From assembly GCF_963576675.1 (NCBI RefSeq), contig NC_088919.1, positions 48,382,501 to 48,446,500 on the forward strand: a stretch of DNA of 64,000 nucleotides, read 5' to 3'. The notes under the pieces are model-generated. The model did no database searches. It was not told the origin of the DNA and saw nothing but the letters and a program-made list of their open reading frames with translations. This document shows, in pieces, positions 1 to 10,782 of this stretch. Each line of letters starts with the position of its first letter. Position 1 is the first letter of the stretch. Made by a program: the position numbers and the translations under genes. This DNA comes from Euphorbia lathyris (lineage: Eukaryota > Streptophyta > Magnoliopsida > Malpighiales > Euphorbiaceae).

Positions 1-149
1 TCTCACCCGGTGAACTTGCCAAGTTGGAGTCGATAACCGTAAACGTTGCTATTGTAGGTGAGGCGTGTGGGTGGCGTAGATGTGATGGTGATTTTGCTTT
101 TTGTTTGGAAATGTGCTAAGTGTTGGACTGCTTTGTTGTTTCTTTGCAG

Positions 150-1492
150 GTGCTGGGAATCCTCGGGTGAGCATGGATTTTGATCCGGATGAGTTCGGCG
201 TCGGTATCGAGAATATTGAGGATGCTTTTGCTGGTGCTTCAGCCTCTCTGGCTTCATTCTCGTCTCTCGAGGATGCGAATCAGGTGATTCAAAGTATGGG
301 TAGGGTACTCTCCGTAGCTGATGACGGGGATGTGGCTGCAGAGGTCCCCGAGGGGCTTCCTGTGAAAGAAACCGAGCTAGTCAAGGCAGGAGAGCAGCTC
401 GAGGTCGTGCTTGACGATAGTTTGGTGGATGAGGGTCAGATTGAGGCTGCGTCGTCTCGAAAGCGAAAAATGAGCAACGGGAAAAAATTAATAGGGAGGG
501 AAAAGGAAGGGTTGGTTGAGGACGACGGTGCTGGTGGTGCTAGTGAGAGCTCGAAGCGAACACGTGCCGAGGAGGAGGCCGAATTGATGGCAGACCTGGT
601 CGACAGGGTGGGCGATCATCCGGAGATGGTGAAGAGGATGGACGTGAAGCTGGCTAAGTTTCGCGAGTTCGTTATGGGCTTGTCGGTGCATGCCGATATG
701 ATGTCGTCGGACTTACCGCAGGCGATGGTCCATGTTGCCCGGGTGCCTGGGGAGTCATTTCGGCTGGATGGGATCTCGAAGATGAATCTGGGGCTAGAGA
801 CTTTGTCGGCGCTTGGTGTGGTAAGTTTTCCTTAATATGTCGATTTATTTAAAAATTAGAGTCCCACTTCGTTGTTTTGTGTGCAGGCCACCGCGAATGC
901 TAACATGGTATTCGACATGTGTGTAAATGATGAAAAAGTGTTTCGGGAGATGGAGCAGGGTCTGCGAGGTGCTGTGGCCGAGCTAGAGACGGTGAATGCA
1001 AAGTTGGCTAGTGATGGCGAGTTGCTCGAGCATCATGAAGCCAAGATTGCCAGCTTGTCCGGCCAGCTAGCGGAGGAAAAGAAGAACAATACCGAGCTGC
1101 TGTAGGCGTTGTCGCACGATGCCGAAGAGCTGCACCACCGTAAGTTGCTGTTGAGGTTGGTCGTGCTCTAGACTCGTCGCCTCAAAGAGAGTTTGGCAGA
1201 TAAGACCCGTCAGCTTGCTACGTTGTCCGAGGAGAAGATGGGCGCTCAGTCGGAGAACGAGAGACTTCGTCGGGAACTTGAGTCAGCACGGAAAGAGGCT
1301 GCTGACCTTTGTGCCTTTGCCAGGCAGCGCGAAGAGAAACTTTTCAAGATGGACCGGATGATGCTGATTGCTCTCGCTTATACTGCTGGATATGCTATTC
1401 CTCCCGAGGTGATATTCTCGTCGGACGTTTTCGACAAAGAGGCCCAGGCCAAAGCTGTCGAATTTTGTGGGCATTTCAAGAAGAAAAAATAG
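150..1492 (+). pseudogene. Antisense spliced gene of element A (coiled-coil C-terminal part), degraded
   Basis: This gene runs opposite to gag-pol between pol and the unseen 3' LTR. Exons I infer: 150-820 after a pyrimidine-rich acceptor ending at 149, a 66-bp intron 821-886 (GTAAGT...GTGCAG, phase 0), then 887-1492. Earlier exons lie left of the window. The first exon encodes an acidic stretch and a basic KRKMSNGKK segment that could be a nuclear localisation signal. The second exon is rich in Glu, Leu, Lys and Ala with heptad-like spacing, so a coiled coil is likely. Two in-frame TAG codons (1103-1105 and 1169-1171) interrupt an otherwise continuous frame. Antisense ORFs are known in Tat elements, often annotated as 'putative gypsy type transposon' proteins. 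Their function is unknown, and I assign none here. Confidence 0.7.
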
Positions 1493-1636
1493 ACGAAGAT
1501 AGTTTATCCCTTTATTGCTTTCCTTTTGCAATGATGTAATCATACTCTTTCGGATTTTGGAAGATCTTGTTGAATTCTATTATTACATTTCTGCAATTGA
1601 TCTGATGTTTACTTTTATTGAACAGTCTTTCATGTC

Positions 1637-2434
1637 TTGTCTTCTTGGGCTATAAATGGGAGCCGATTTGCATTTAATTTGGGTTGCTTCTCTTTGCTGG
1701 GATTTATTCTTGGTTGCTTTGTGACTTTTCCTTCTTTCTTCATGTCTCTTCGGGATATCTTCGATCCTGCAAGAGTGCTTGAAGTGCAAAAGGCGATATC
1801 GGCGATGGCACATCCCTATGTGTACTATCCGTCGAATGGGGATCATGATGTGGAGAAGAAAGCTCGGTATACCTCCCCGGTGTGGATGAGACGAGGTGCT
1901 AACTCTCAAAAAAGAAATACGGAGAGTGAGAGTTCTACGCCTTATATTAGGTCGGTGACGGATTCCTGCGAAGTGGCTGTTAGTGCGTTCTCTTTGACTG
2001 AGAAGAAGATTTAGTCGCAAGATGGTATCGACTTTCTTAACCCTGACGAGACAGTCGCGCCTGTGTTGAATCCGCATCCTTCATGGATTAAGAGGCTCCT
2101 TACCGATGAACTGGAAAGGGTGACGAACCTTCCTCTCAAATCTGAGTATCGACGAGTGGGACGCCATGCTTTGCCATCTCGCCCGTACGGCCCGACGTTT
2201 GTTGACCCCCTGAAGCCTTGAAGCGTGGTTTTTCTTGAGTTTGCTAGGCAGGGTTATCTCGGGCATGTTCCGACAAATCCAAATCACCGCGTGACTCATG
2301 TTGGTAAGGCATGCTTGTATCATAGGCAGAATGGACATAATACTGATGAGTGTGTGGATTGGCGAGCAGTGCATCAAGACTTGATGGATGATGAGGCTAT
2401 CCCTAACCCTGATCGTGTCAATGTGTTGACCTAG
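1637..2434 (+). pseudogene. Second antisense ORF of element A, with a gag-like zinc-binding pattern
   Basis: A single plus-strand frame runs from about 1,637 to a TAG at 2,432-2,434, broken by TAG at 2,012-2,014 and TGA at 2,219-2,221. The C-terminal part contains CLYHRQNGHNTDEC, a C-x2-H-x4-H-x4-C spacing. It resembles the zinc motif at the C-terminus of Tat-type Gag (compare CKYHKSSGHSMENC in this element's own gag on the other strand). No catalytic motif is visible. It may be a further exon of the upstream antisense gene or an independent ORF; I cannot decide between these. The family is not recognised with certainty. Confidence 0.45.
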
Positions 2435-2586
2435 TGGATGTTCGATTTTCTGTTGATGTATTTAGATTTCTGTATTCCATATAAGCTTGTGATGTATGTG
2501 TAACATATTCCTCTGTCAATGAACTTTATGATGCTTTTCCCAGTCTTCGAAATTTGTATTCTGGCTAACGGGTTACACCATCGAGG

Positions 2587-3375
2587 TGTTTGTTTTTAGG
2601 TGTTCGGGTTATTCGAGGGGCCTTTAAATAACATCTGGTGTTATTGAGCGAGGACCTCATCGGGTAACTCGTGTTTTGATCAATCGGTGACAACATGGGG
2701 TTGTTTACGCGATTGCGAAGAGGCGTTCGAGAAGCTCGAGAAGCCTTTGAATAACACTTAGTGTTATTGGGCGAGGTCCTCGTCGGATAACTCACGTACT
2801 GATCAATCGGTGACAACATGGGGTTGTTTATGCGATTGCGAAGAGGCGTTCGAGAAGCTCGAGAAGCCCTTGAATAACACTTAGTGTTATTGGGCGAGGA
2901 CCTCATCGGGCAACTCGCGTTCTGATCAATCGGTGACAATATGGGGTTGTTTATGTGATTGGGAAGAGGCGTTCGAGAAGCTCGAGAAGCCCTTGAATAA
3001 CACTTAGTGTTATTGGGCGAGGACCTCGTCGGGCAACTCGCGTTCTGATCAATCGGTGACAACATGGGGTTGTTTACGCGATTGCGAAGAGGAGTTCGAG
3101 ATGCTCAAGAAGCCTTTGAATAACACTTAGTGTTATTGGGCGAGGACCTCATCGGGTAACTCGCGTTCTGATTAATAAGTGATAACATGGGGTTGTTCAC
3201 GCGATTGCGAAGAGGCGTTCGAGAAGCTCGAGAAGTCTTTGAATAACACTTAGTGTTATTGGGCAAGGACCTCGTCGGGTAACTCGCGTTCTGATTAATC
3301 AGTGACAACATGGGGTTGTTTATGCGATTGTGAAGAGGCATTCGAGAAGCTCGAGAAGCCTTTGAATAACACTTG
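2587..3375. repeat. 123-bp tandem array in element A 3' region
   Basis: About six and a half copies of a unit that includes TTCGAGAAGCTCGAGAAGC and the short palindrome AACACTTAGTGTT. The GTGTT at the palindrome's right side falls at 2638, 2761, 2884, 3007, 3130 and 3253, exactly 123 bp apart each time. Because 123 is divisible by three, the minus strand shows long open frames with a 41-residue periodicity. These frames look like a by-product rather than a gene. Tandem arrays in this position are a known source of satellite DNA in Tat elements. Confidence 0.93.
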
Positions 3376-3441
3376 ATTTAGTAAACACGTGATTTTATTT
3401 GTCATTGATAGGTTACATGAGCTATTGATAATATTTCTTCA

Positions 3442-4705
3442 ATGTTTGGATGTTCCAACTATTGTCGAAGACCAACCCGTCTAAGGAGGCGATTTTGTAG
3501 GCCCCGTTGTGTAGGACCATGTCAACTATGTAAGGCCCCTCCCATGCCTGTCCTAGCTTTCCTTTGGAGAGGGGAGATTGAGCGGCGCCTGCGTCTCGGA
3601 GTACGAGGTCCCCTACTTGAAATGTGTGGGGTCATACTCGTTTGTTGTGATATCGTGCCAAACTTTGCTTATAAGCCGTAATGTGGAGCAGGGCATTAAG
3701 GCGCTCCTCCTCCAATCGCTCACTGGCCTCGGTAAGCTCCTCATCATTACTGGCCTGATCGTAAGTGATTTGGCGAGGAGATCGAAGGATGACTTCGGAG
3801 GGTGCCATTACTTCCGCTCCATAGGTTAGGAAGAAAGGAGTTCGTCCCGTGCCGAAGTGTGGGGTTATGCGATACGACCATAGCACTGCTGGGATGTGGT
3901 CGGGCCATGCTTGCCTTTTGTAAAAAAGGCGCGCTTTGATTCCTCACAGAATCGTTCGGTTGCTAACTTCAGTGAGCCCGTTACTCTGAGGGTGTGCAAC
4001 CGATGTGTAGCGTCCCCTAATGCCCCATTCGGAGCAGAAGTCGCGGAACTGACTGTAATCAAACTGTCGCTCGTTATCTGTGATGAAAGAATGAGGGACT
4101 CCGAAGCGGTATATTATTGTTCATTTCAGGAAGCTTATGACGTTGTCGGTGGTTATTTTCGCGATGGCTTCTGCCTCAATCCATTTTGTGAAGTGATCGA
4201 CTGCGACTACAACGAATCACTTCTGTGCTAAAGCTAACGGAAAAGGGCCGAGCAGATCACCCCCCCATACGGCGAAAGGCCAGGGTGTGATGATGCCTCT
4301 AAAGAGATCCACCGGCGCATGATGGGTATTTGCGTGCATTTGACATGCCTGGCACCTGCGCACTATTTGGACCGCATCCGAGTCCATGGTCTGCCAGTAA
4401 AGTCTTTGAAGCTTGACCTTCTTTGCAATGGACCGAGCACCCTGATGCGAGCTGCAGACTCCCTGGTGTATCTCCTTTAGACAATGATCTCCCTTCTCCT
4501 CGAAAATGCAACGCAGCCAAGGCTGGCTAGATGATTTCTGATACAGGATGCCGTCATGCATTGCGTACCGCCAGGATTGTCGAACCACGAGAGATGCTTG
4601 AGTCCTATCTTCCGGCAGGGCTCCATCTTCTAGGTATCTGATTATTGGACTCCTCCACCTGTTTGCTGCTGCGTCGGCCGTGTCGATATGTAAAGAGCAT
4701 TGCAT
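3442..4705 (-). pseudogene. Element A integrase (broken)
   Basis: Ty3/Gypsy integrase domain of element A. The N-terminal zinc-binding part is in 4217-4705, with His residues in the HQGVCSSHQGA region and CQAC downstream. The catalytic core follows with D in GGDLLGP, and the C-terminal part (WSYRITPHFGTGRTPF, YGAEVM) is at 3632-3886. The 4705 and 3886 segments share one frame but are separated by stops, and the region toward 3442 is eroded. It lies directly downstream of RNase H, the normal Tat order. It would have inserted element cDNA into the host chromosome. Confidence 0.85.
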
Positions 4706-4802
4706 GGTGATTTGCTGGGGCAGCGGCGGTTCCTATAAGGGTATGCGGATCACTAGACCGTTCACCTGCTGCGAGGGCGGTGATGCCATCTGCTTCTTCA
4801 TT

Positions 4803-5588
4803 TTATTCTCGCGGCATGAGTTTTAGGGTGAAAGTAACTCCCTTGCTTTTGAGATCCTCGAGCAGGGACTTGGCAAGCTCCAAGTATCGACACATTGTTG
4901 GGTCTTTTGCTTTGTAAGTGCCACTGACGTGGCTGACGACGAGTTTGGAGTCTGAGTACATCGTCAGGTGCCCTGTTACTATTGTCTTGGCTAGTCGGAG
5001 GGCCGCGATCAGGGCCTCATACTCTGTTTGGTTGTTTGTGGTTGGAAAATCAAGTCGGACGGCGTATCGTAAGTGGAGGTCGTTAGGTCCCTGAATGGCG
5101 ATGCCCGCGCCTGCCCATCCCGGGCCACAAGACCCATCCACAGTCATAGTCCACTGGTCGTTGTTATTAGCTTTATCCTGGGAGAGGTCGTCGGTTGATG
5201 ACCCGGTGAATTCAACAAGGAAATCGGAGAGTACTTGAGCTTTGATCATAGTGCGGGGCTCAAAGCGTACATCAAACTGCGATAGTCGGACCGACCAGTT
5301 GGTAATGCGACCGGAGACCTCGGGTTTCTAGACTGCCTTCTTGAGAGGGTAATTGGTCTTGACGACAACCGTATGCGCTTGGAAATATGGCCGTAGGCGT
5401 TCGGACACTTGTGTAATGGTGAAAAGAGTCTTCTCAACCTCAGAGTATCGGATCTCTGCCCCCTTGAGCACCTTGCTTAAGAAGTATATCGGATAGAGCT
5501 CCATACCTTCGACTTGAGTAAGAACCACTGCCACGGTTTCATCGACTATGGTGAAGTACAGCTGGATGTCTCGCCCTTGTGTTGGCAC
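4803..5588 (-). pseudogene. Element A RT connection and RNase H domains (broken)
   Basis: 5328-5588 encodes the RT-RNase H tether (IYFLSKVLKGAEIRYSEVEK). 4803-5249, in the same frame, encodes RNase H with the acidic series TVDGSCGPG, TEYEALIAAL and MYSDSKLVV. RNase H removes the RNA strand of the RNA:DNA hybrid during reverse transcription. A stop near 5328 separates the two parts. Relative to the upstream RT segment (5659-6090) the frame shifts by one, so the polyprotein could not be made as a unit. Confidence 0.85.
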
Positions 5589-5658
5589 TGATAATAGGGG
5601 TGGCGTGGCGAGGAAAGTCTTAATGGCATTAAACGCCGCCTGATAGTCCGTAGACCAT

Positions 5659-6753
5659 TTAAAGGGATGCTCCTTTTTTTATTGCTTTGTAAAAAGGAAG
5701 GCAACGCTGTGCCGAGCAGGAGATAAACCGCCCCAAGGCGATGACCCTCCCGTTAAGTCTTTGAACGCCCTGTAGATTATGTGGTGCCTTCATTTCTAAG
5801 ATTGCCTTGATTTTTGCGGGATTTGGCTCAATACCCTTTTCCGAAACCACACAGCCAAGAAACTTGCCACTACGAATTCCAAAGAAGCATTTCTCCGGGT
5901 TGAGCTTGAGGTTATAATCCTGAAAAATTTTAAACACCTCTGCCAGGTCACGCGGGTGATCGCTTTCATTAGTGCTCAAGACGACCATGTCGTCGATGTA
6001 TACTTGTACCGTTTTGCCGATGAGGTGAGAAAACATCTTGTCTATCAGCCGCTGATATGTGGCTCTTGCGTTCTTTAGGCCGAAAGGCATTACGTTGTAG
6101 CAATATGTGCCTTCATGCGTTATGAAGGAGGTTTTCTCAGCATCGGCTGGGTCCAGGGGTATTTACTGAAAACCGGCTATGGCATCAAACTGGGATAGGA
6201 TTTTACGTCCTGCTGTTTGATCGAGAAGTTGATCTATGTTAGGCAGTGGGTAAGAATCTTTGGGACATGCTTTATTAACGTCGGTAAAGTCTACACACAT
6301 GCGGTACTTTCCACTGGATTTCTTTACAAGTAAAACATTAGAAAGCCAATCCGAATAGTGAACCTCGCGAATAAATTTAACAGCCAAAAGCTTCTCGATC
6401 TCTGCCTTGACCGCTGCCTGTTTGTCCCTTGCTTGTACCCGCTTCTTCTATTTTAAAGGCTCGACAGAAGGATCGATATTCAACTTGTGGGTTGCCCGCT
6501 CGGGTGAAACGCCTGTGATATCTTCGGTGCACCAAGCGAACACGTCTGAGTGTTTGGTGAGAATGGCCTTTATTTCATCGGCCAGCTGAGGCTGTAGCTT
6601 AGTCTCGATCTTTAGTGTCTTGCTCTCCCCAACCAGGCAGTCTTCGATCGGCTCAATCGGCGTGGGATTGTACCCTCTCATATCCATTAGACCGTCCTCA
6701 AGATAGAGTGTCGTCCGAGGTTGAGTTGCCTCCCATTGCAGTTTCTTGGCCAA
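5659..6753 (-). pseudogene. Element A reverse transcriptase (broken)
   Basis: Three collinear segments in one frame (6448-6753, 6163-6387, 5659-6090). They carry the Gypsy RT landmarks: KYRMCVDFTDVNKACPKDSYPLP, MPFGLKNARATYQRLID and the catalytic YIDDMVV. They are also in frame with the protease upstream. Stops at about 6448 and 6163 and a shift near 5,659 inactivate it. The domain copies element RNA into DNA, primed from the PBS at 8,807. Confidence 0.9.
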
Positions 6754-6786
6754 GATGCGGTCTCCCTGGATGGTGATCTTGCCGCT

Positions 6787-7137
6787 TTAATGCGGTAGGG
6801 TCAGGCATAGGTCGGAGATGTCAATCACAACTTTGAGGCTAGCCAGCAGGGGTCTTCCGATGATAGCGTTGTAGGCTAAGGGGATGTCCACCACTACCCA
6901 TTCGGCGGTGCTTTCTGTCTCTTCACCGCCTTCACCGAGGATCATAGGGAGAGATATGATCCTTTTGACGGGGACTTCTATCTCCGACAACCCTACCAGG
7001 AGAAAGGTTCCCGCGCGTAAAGCAGTGTGGCTATTTTTCATAGCGCGCAGCGCTGTCCAGGTCAGCAAATTTACCGAGCTCCCCGTGTCAACTAGCACCC
7101 GGGGCACCTTAAAGCTGGCGATGTTGGCAGTCACCAT
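6787..7137 (-). pseudogene. Element A aspartic protease domain
   Basis: 116 residues with the retroviral-type active site VLVDTGSSVNLL and the downstream IIGRPLLASL pair typical of Gypsy aspartic proteases. It would cleave the gag-pol polyprotein. This segment has no internal stop and is in frame with the RT segments below it, though cut off by a TAA at its end. It is useful as a contrast: element C, of the same broad lineage, shows no such domain. Confidence 0.88.
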
Positions 7138-7362
7138 GAGGGCCTCTGAGTGGCTGGTTTGGAGTGGTGGCTATAGTGTCAGGGTCTGATCGGCTATTTT
7201 TCTCTTCCAGGAGGTCTCCGGACGGGGGCAGAGCACCGATGCTCCCTCTCTTATGATATGAATTTCCCCGTGGAACCTTGGTCTCTTTGGTTCCTTCGCT
7301 CGGCCAGCATCGCGCTGCTTCAGGCTTTGCTCTCTTTGCCTAATGGGTCTTGGCGGGGCACC

Positions 7363-8716
7363 TTACTGTGTGATTCGTTCGACTTCCTTCTGTAGTTGAT
7401 AACAGTTCTCCATGGAGTGTCCGGAAGATTTGTGGTATTTACAGTATTCCTTTTCGATGCGGGTCTTCCCTTTGTCCGCCGGCGGGGTCAAGTGTGCGTA
7501 TCGCTGAGCTGGGTTCTGAGTGACATAGTGCACCTCCTTTCCTTAAGACCGGTCACCTCTGCGCTCTGAGTTCATCGACTCTACATGCGAGGAAAGGTAA
7601 AGGGGCCTCCCTACGGGCCCGTCCTGCGTCTCGGGCCTCCCCGGTCAGCTTGCCTTTCTCTTCTCTCCGCGAGTCTCCTTTGGCTTTGTCTTTTTCCGAT
7701 TCATCGTACCCTGCAGGTCGATCACAGTCATCGTACCGGACGAAGGTCTGTGCCATGGTCATGAGCTCTTCGAAGGATCGGGGCATATTTCTGAAGCACT
7801 TTTGTTTAAGGGGCTCACACGAGGTGCCCTTTGCGAGGGCATCATGGGCCACCTCCAGATTGAGGCCTTTGACCTGAGAGGCCATGTGATGGAACCTGGA
7901 GAGGAAATTTTGCAGCGGCTCGGTCATCCGTCGTTTGAGCCCATTGAAGTCTGAGCTGATCGTCCTTACTTTTGCTGCCGCGGCGAACCTAGAGAGAAAA
8001 AGGTCTTTTAAGAGGTCGAAGGAATCGATGGACTCGGGATCCAGTCCTCGATACCACTCCTGCGCACTCACGAAAAGTGTGGTAGGAAAAACCTTGAACA
8101 TGATGTCCTCGTCCTTAGAGTAGAGGTTGATGGTGCTCATAAAAGGGGCCACGTGATCATTCGGGTCTTTGGTTCCTGAGTACTGGGACAAACGCGGGGC
8201 TTTCCAGTCACGAGGGAACCTCATTTCAATGATTCTTTGTACCAGCGGAGTTTTGATGGAGGTGATGCTTCCCCCCATCACTCCCCCAAGCGCCCTCTTA
8301 TCTAAAAATCGCTGGATTTTCTGCTCCAGTAGGTCCTCGTCGCCGGTGGTTGCTGGTCCCCCGGATGTCACACCTCTTGCTCCTAGTGAAGCTGCGGCGG
8401 GTTCGTGTTGCCTGTCGGGGAGCGCCTCCGGGGCTGCTGATCTGCCCACAACCATGCCTGTTTGCTGTGGTGTTGCGGCCTCCTTGAGGTATTGCCAGAT
8501 CTTAGCGTTCTCCTCCTGCAGGCTTTGTCGCTGCTCTATGACCTTCATTTGAGCCGCCGTGTGAATGACATGAGTCGTCTGAAAACCTCGTATGGCGCTG
8601 AGGAGTTGCGAGGTGTTGTATGCTCCTTCCTCCTCGGGATCCACTTCCTCCATCAGCGGAGCCAGGTTCCTGGGAGAAATTAGGGTGGACAGCGCGGGAC
8701 GTGCTTCGCTGGTCAT
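7363..8716 (-). pseudogene. Element A gag (capsid and zinc motif)
   Basis: An ATG at 8714-8716 opens a 387-residue frame. The capsid-like module includes YSGTKDPNDHVAPF, SAQEWYRGLDPESIDSFD and LQNFLSRFHHMA, the retrotransposon gag pattern. After a stop at 7553 the sequence continues in another frame with the zinc motif CKYHKSSGHSMENC near 7,400 and ends at a TAA (7363-7365). Gag forms the virus-like particle and binds element RNA. One frameshift and one stop separate gag from protease. Confidence 0.85.
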
Positions 8717-8806
8717 GGAACTAGTGGCCGCAGCGTTTTGTACTCCGGTCGGAGTGGACTCAGTTGGTGTCTACATCTTGCTGAACACTTTGAAAATCAC
8801 TTGTAG

Positions 8807-8826
8807 TCCACGATCACCACACCAAA
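8807..8826 (-). other. Primer binding site of element A (degenerate)
   Basis: On the minus strand the sequence is TTTGGTGTGGTGATCGTGGA, directly upstream of gag and next to the presumed LTR end. It resembles the common Tat PBS form TTGGCGCCGTCTGTGGGA with substitutions. A nearly identical site (TTGGTGTGGTGAGCGTGGA) lies at 61,207-61,225 beside an old LTR in this window, which supports the call. Confidence 0.5.
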
Positions 8827-8950
8827 TAATTAGGGAATGTCCTACAATGATTCGGGTTGCCTTCGAGGATCCTCGCGGTTCTTCGTTCTATTTTAAAATT
8901 AGGGAATGTCCTACAATCATTCGGGTTGCCTACAATGAGCGGTCCCTGTG
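8827..8950 (-). repeat. Element A 5' LTR, R/U5 part (interrupted by B)
   Basis: The sequence between the PBS and element B. It contains a direct repeat of about 34 bp (AATTAGGGAATGTCCTACAA followed by T-ATTCGGGTTGCCT) at about 8,827-8,862 and 8,896-8,931. The last five bases, CTGTG (8946-8950), are the target duplication of B. The LTR resumes at 52,605 with its TATA box. A terminal CA is not preserved at the PBS side. Confidence 0.55.
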
Positions 8951-9335
8951 TGTAGGAAAATAGACAAGCCTAGGCATAGCGGTATAATAAAATTTTATCT
9001 ATTTTATCTATTTCCCTTTTCCAAGATCTGTTAATTGTTATTTCATATAAAGAGGGATAGAAAGTAATACCTTTACTGATGAACTATCTACCGTTGCAAA
9101 CGAAGTGCCCACAACTTGTTATTATCAACTCGTGAACCACGAACGTTTGATTCAACACAAAACAAAAGATAATCAGTAATCAACCTTCAATGAATAGCAA
9201 TCACAATGATTGCCTCTAACAGAAATCGATACGAGATCAAAGAGAGAGTAAGAAATTAAAGTAATTAGCCGAGACGACGACGGAACGATTCCTTGCTCTC
9301 CTGAATAGGGTTGGCCAAATCTGGGGTTAGAGGGT

Positions 9336-9345
9336 CTATTTATAG
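9336..9345 (-). promoter_or_regulatory. TATA box of element B left LTR
   Basis: Minus strand CTATAAATAG, a canonical plant TATA context, roughly 1.4 kb into the LTR in element direction. An identical site lies in the right LTR at 51138-51147. Confidence 0.65.
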
Positions 9346-9611
9346 ACTCCTCAAAACCCTAATCCCAGGAATTTAATTAATTGAAATCTTATTCTAAATA
9401 GGATTCCTAATTAGATAATTAAATAAACACTTTAATATTATCTAAATAATAACTAATTATATTTAGATAATTATTAATAATCAATTAATATTAGGGATAA
9501 TTAATTAGAGTTCCAATCACATAAAAACTTCTAATTAATATTATCAGATAATCTTTTAATTTAATCCATAATTATAATCAAATTATAATTATTAATCAAA
9601 TTAATTTATCC

Positions 9612-9616
<5 letters not shown>

Positions 9617-9644
<28 letters not shown>
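9617..9644. repeat. (TA)n microsatellite in element B LTR
   Basis: A run of about 13 TA units. The right LTR has a TA run broken by ACAG at the equivalent place, so the tract has changed since insertion. Confidence 0.85.
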
Positions 9645-9647
<3 letters not shown>

Positions 9648-10768
9648 TTCGGCCCACATAGTGTGTCTTTACTAATTACATTTTCGTCCTCCGATTCCAA
9701 GTCCCATATGCGACCCATTAGGTTCTTTATTGCCACTAGCCGTATATATCCTTTGAAATTATTCATCACGATTAATTCCAACATGTATATAACGGAATAC
9801 CGTCGCGAGCTGTTACTAGCAGAACCTATGATATTCCTCCAGAGCAATTAAGAAGTCAGGTTGATAACTGATGTTAATCTTTCTGTATTAGGTACAGTAT
9901 AATACGATCCTTCATCAACTATATCCTGTCGGTCAATTCCTTATAACCATGGAATGTGTCAAGGTTACATATAACGAAAAGTCCGGGTTTACTTGTACAA
10001 GTTGAATTTACTCTGAAAAGATAAGTTAAGTGAAATGTTCATTTCTACTCTTAACTGTATCACCTTGCAAGGATTTCAGTCAATTCACCACAAGCGGCCA
10101 TTTGGATATATCTCCCACTTATCGGGAGTGACGAATGCTCAATCTGACATTAACCATTCTGCAGTCACTTTGCATGATACCCAACCCTGCTCTCACACAC
10201 CCTAGGCTCTCACCCATTGGATCGTGCTCGCACAGAATCAAAGTACCAGACTCCATAATCCAGAATTACTAATTAACGAATGTTTGAGTCTGAGGATTAG
10301 TTATACCTACTAACACCAATGAGATGAACAGTTGACACATTAGATAAATCAATCCATTCTGTTATCTCAAGTCGGGTCCCAATCCTAATGAACTCCTTCA
10401 CCGGATCCATGTAACTGTCTAGATATCCGAATATCTAAAGCTTGTGAGATCAGCTTTCTGTCTCGACAGAAAACACTGTTACATGCAAGCCTCAACAGTA
10501 ATATGCCAACCCTTATAACATATTACTTGATTTGGGTTTACTTTAAGTTTATTGTCCATTATAAAGTACAGTCTTACTTCATGCTTGTATGAACACTTTA
10601 TAACTACTTAAATAAACTTAGGGTTACTTTCTTTATGAAAGATTATTGTCGTTATATATAATTACATTTTAATGCTATATATCTGATTAAACAAATGATC
10701 AAATAAACAATTTATTCATTAATATTAATATCCCAAAACAATTGTCTTTAGGACACTAAACTCCAACA

Positions 10769-10782
10769 TTCTCCCACTTGGA
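10769..10782 (-). other. Polypurine tract of element B
   Basis: Immediately inside the 3' LTR the minus strand reads CCAAGTGGGAGAA, purine-rich and ending at the LTR start TGTTGG. This is the expected site for plus-strand DNA priming. The pol stop codon lies just upstream (10783-10785). Confidence 0.7.

Larger units (their letters stand above)
1..8950 (-). mobile_element. Element A, Tat-type Ty3/Gypsy retrotransposon, left segment
   Basis: This is the outermost element of the nest. On the minus strand it reads gag, protease, reverse transcriptase, RNase H, integrase from 8,716 down to about 3,442. A 123-bp tandem array and plus-strand (antisense) genes follow toward its 3' end, which lies left of the window. 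That layout (antisense ORF plus tandem repeats between pol and the 3' LTR) is known for Tat-lineage elements such as Retand and Grande. Element B interrupts its 5' LTR at 8,950, and the remainder continues at 52,605. The 3' LTR is not in the window, so LTR divergence cannot be measured. All of its protein frames carry stops or shifts. Confidence 0.88.
8951..10768 (-). repeat. Element B 3' LTR (left copy)
   Basis: 1,818 bp, TGTAGGAAAA...CTCCAACA on the plus strand. By hand comparison with the right copy I count about 27 substitutions (about 1.5%). There are also three clear indels: 9 bp (near 9,368), 15 bp (near 9,476) and a variable TA microsatellite near 9,617-9,643. Confidence 0.95.

Noticed and set aside
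2565..3341. Long minus-strand frames (166 and 78 codons) with a 41-residue repeat
   Set aside because: They exist because the tandem unit is 123 bp, a multiple of three. There is no start context or known domain, and the frame breaks with single-base unit differences.
8592..8963. 123-codon plus-strand frame across the A gag start and B LTR edge
   Set aside because: Shadow of A gag on the other strand; it crosses an insertion boundary and has no recognisable domain.
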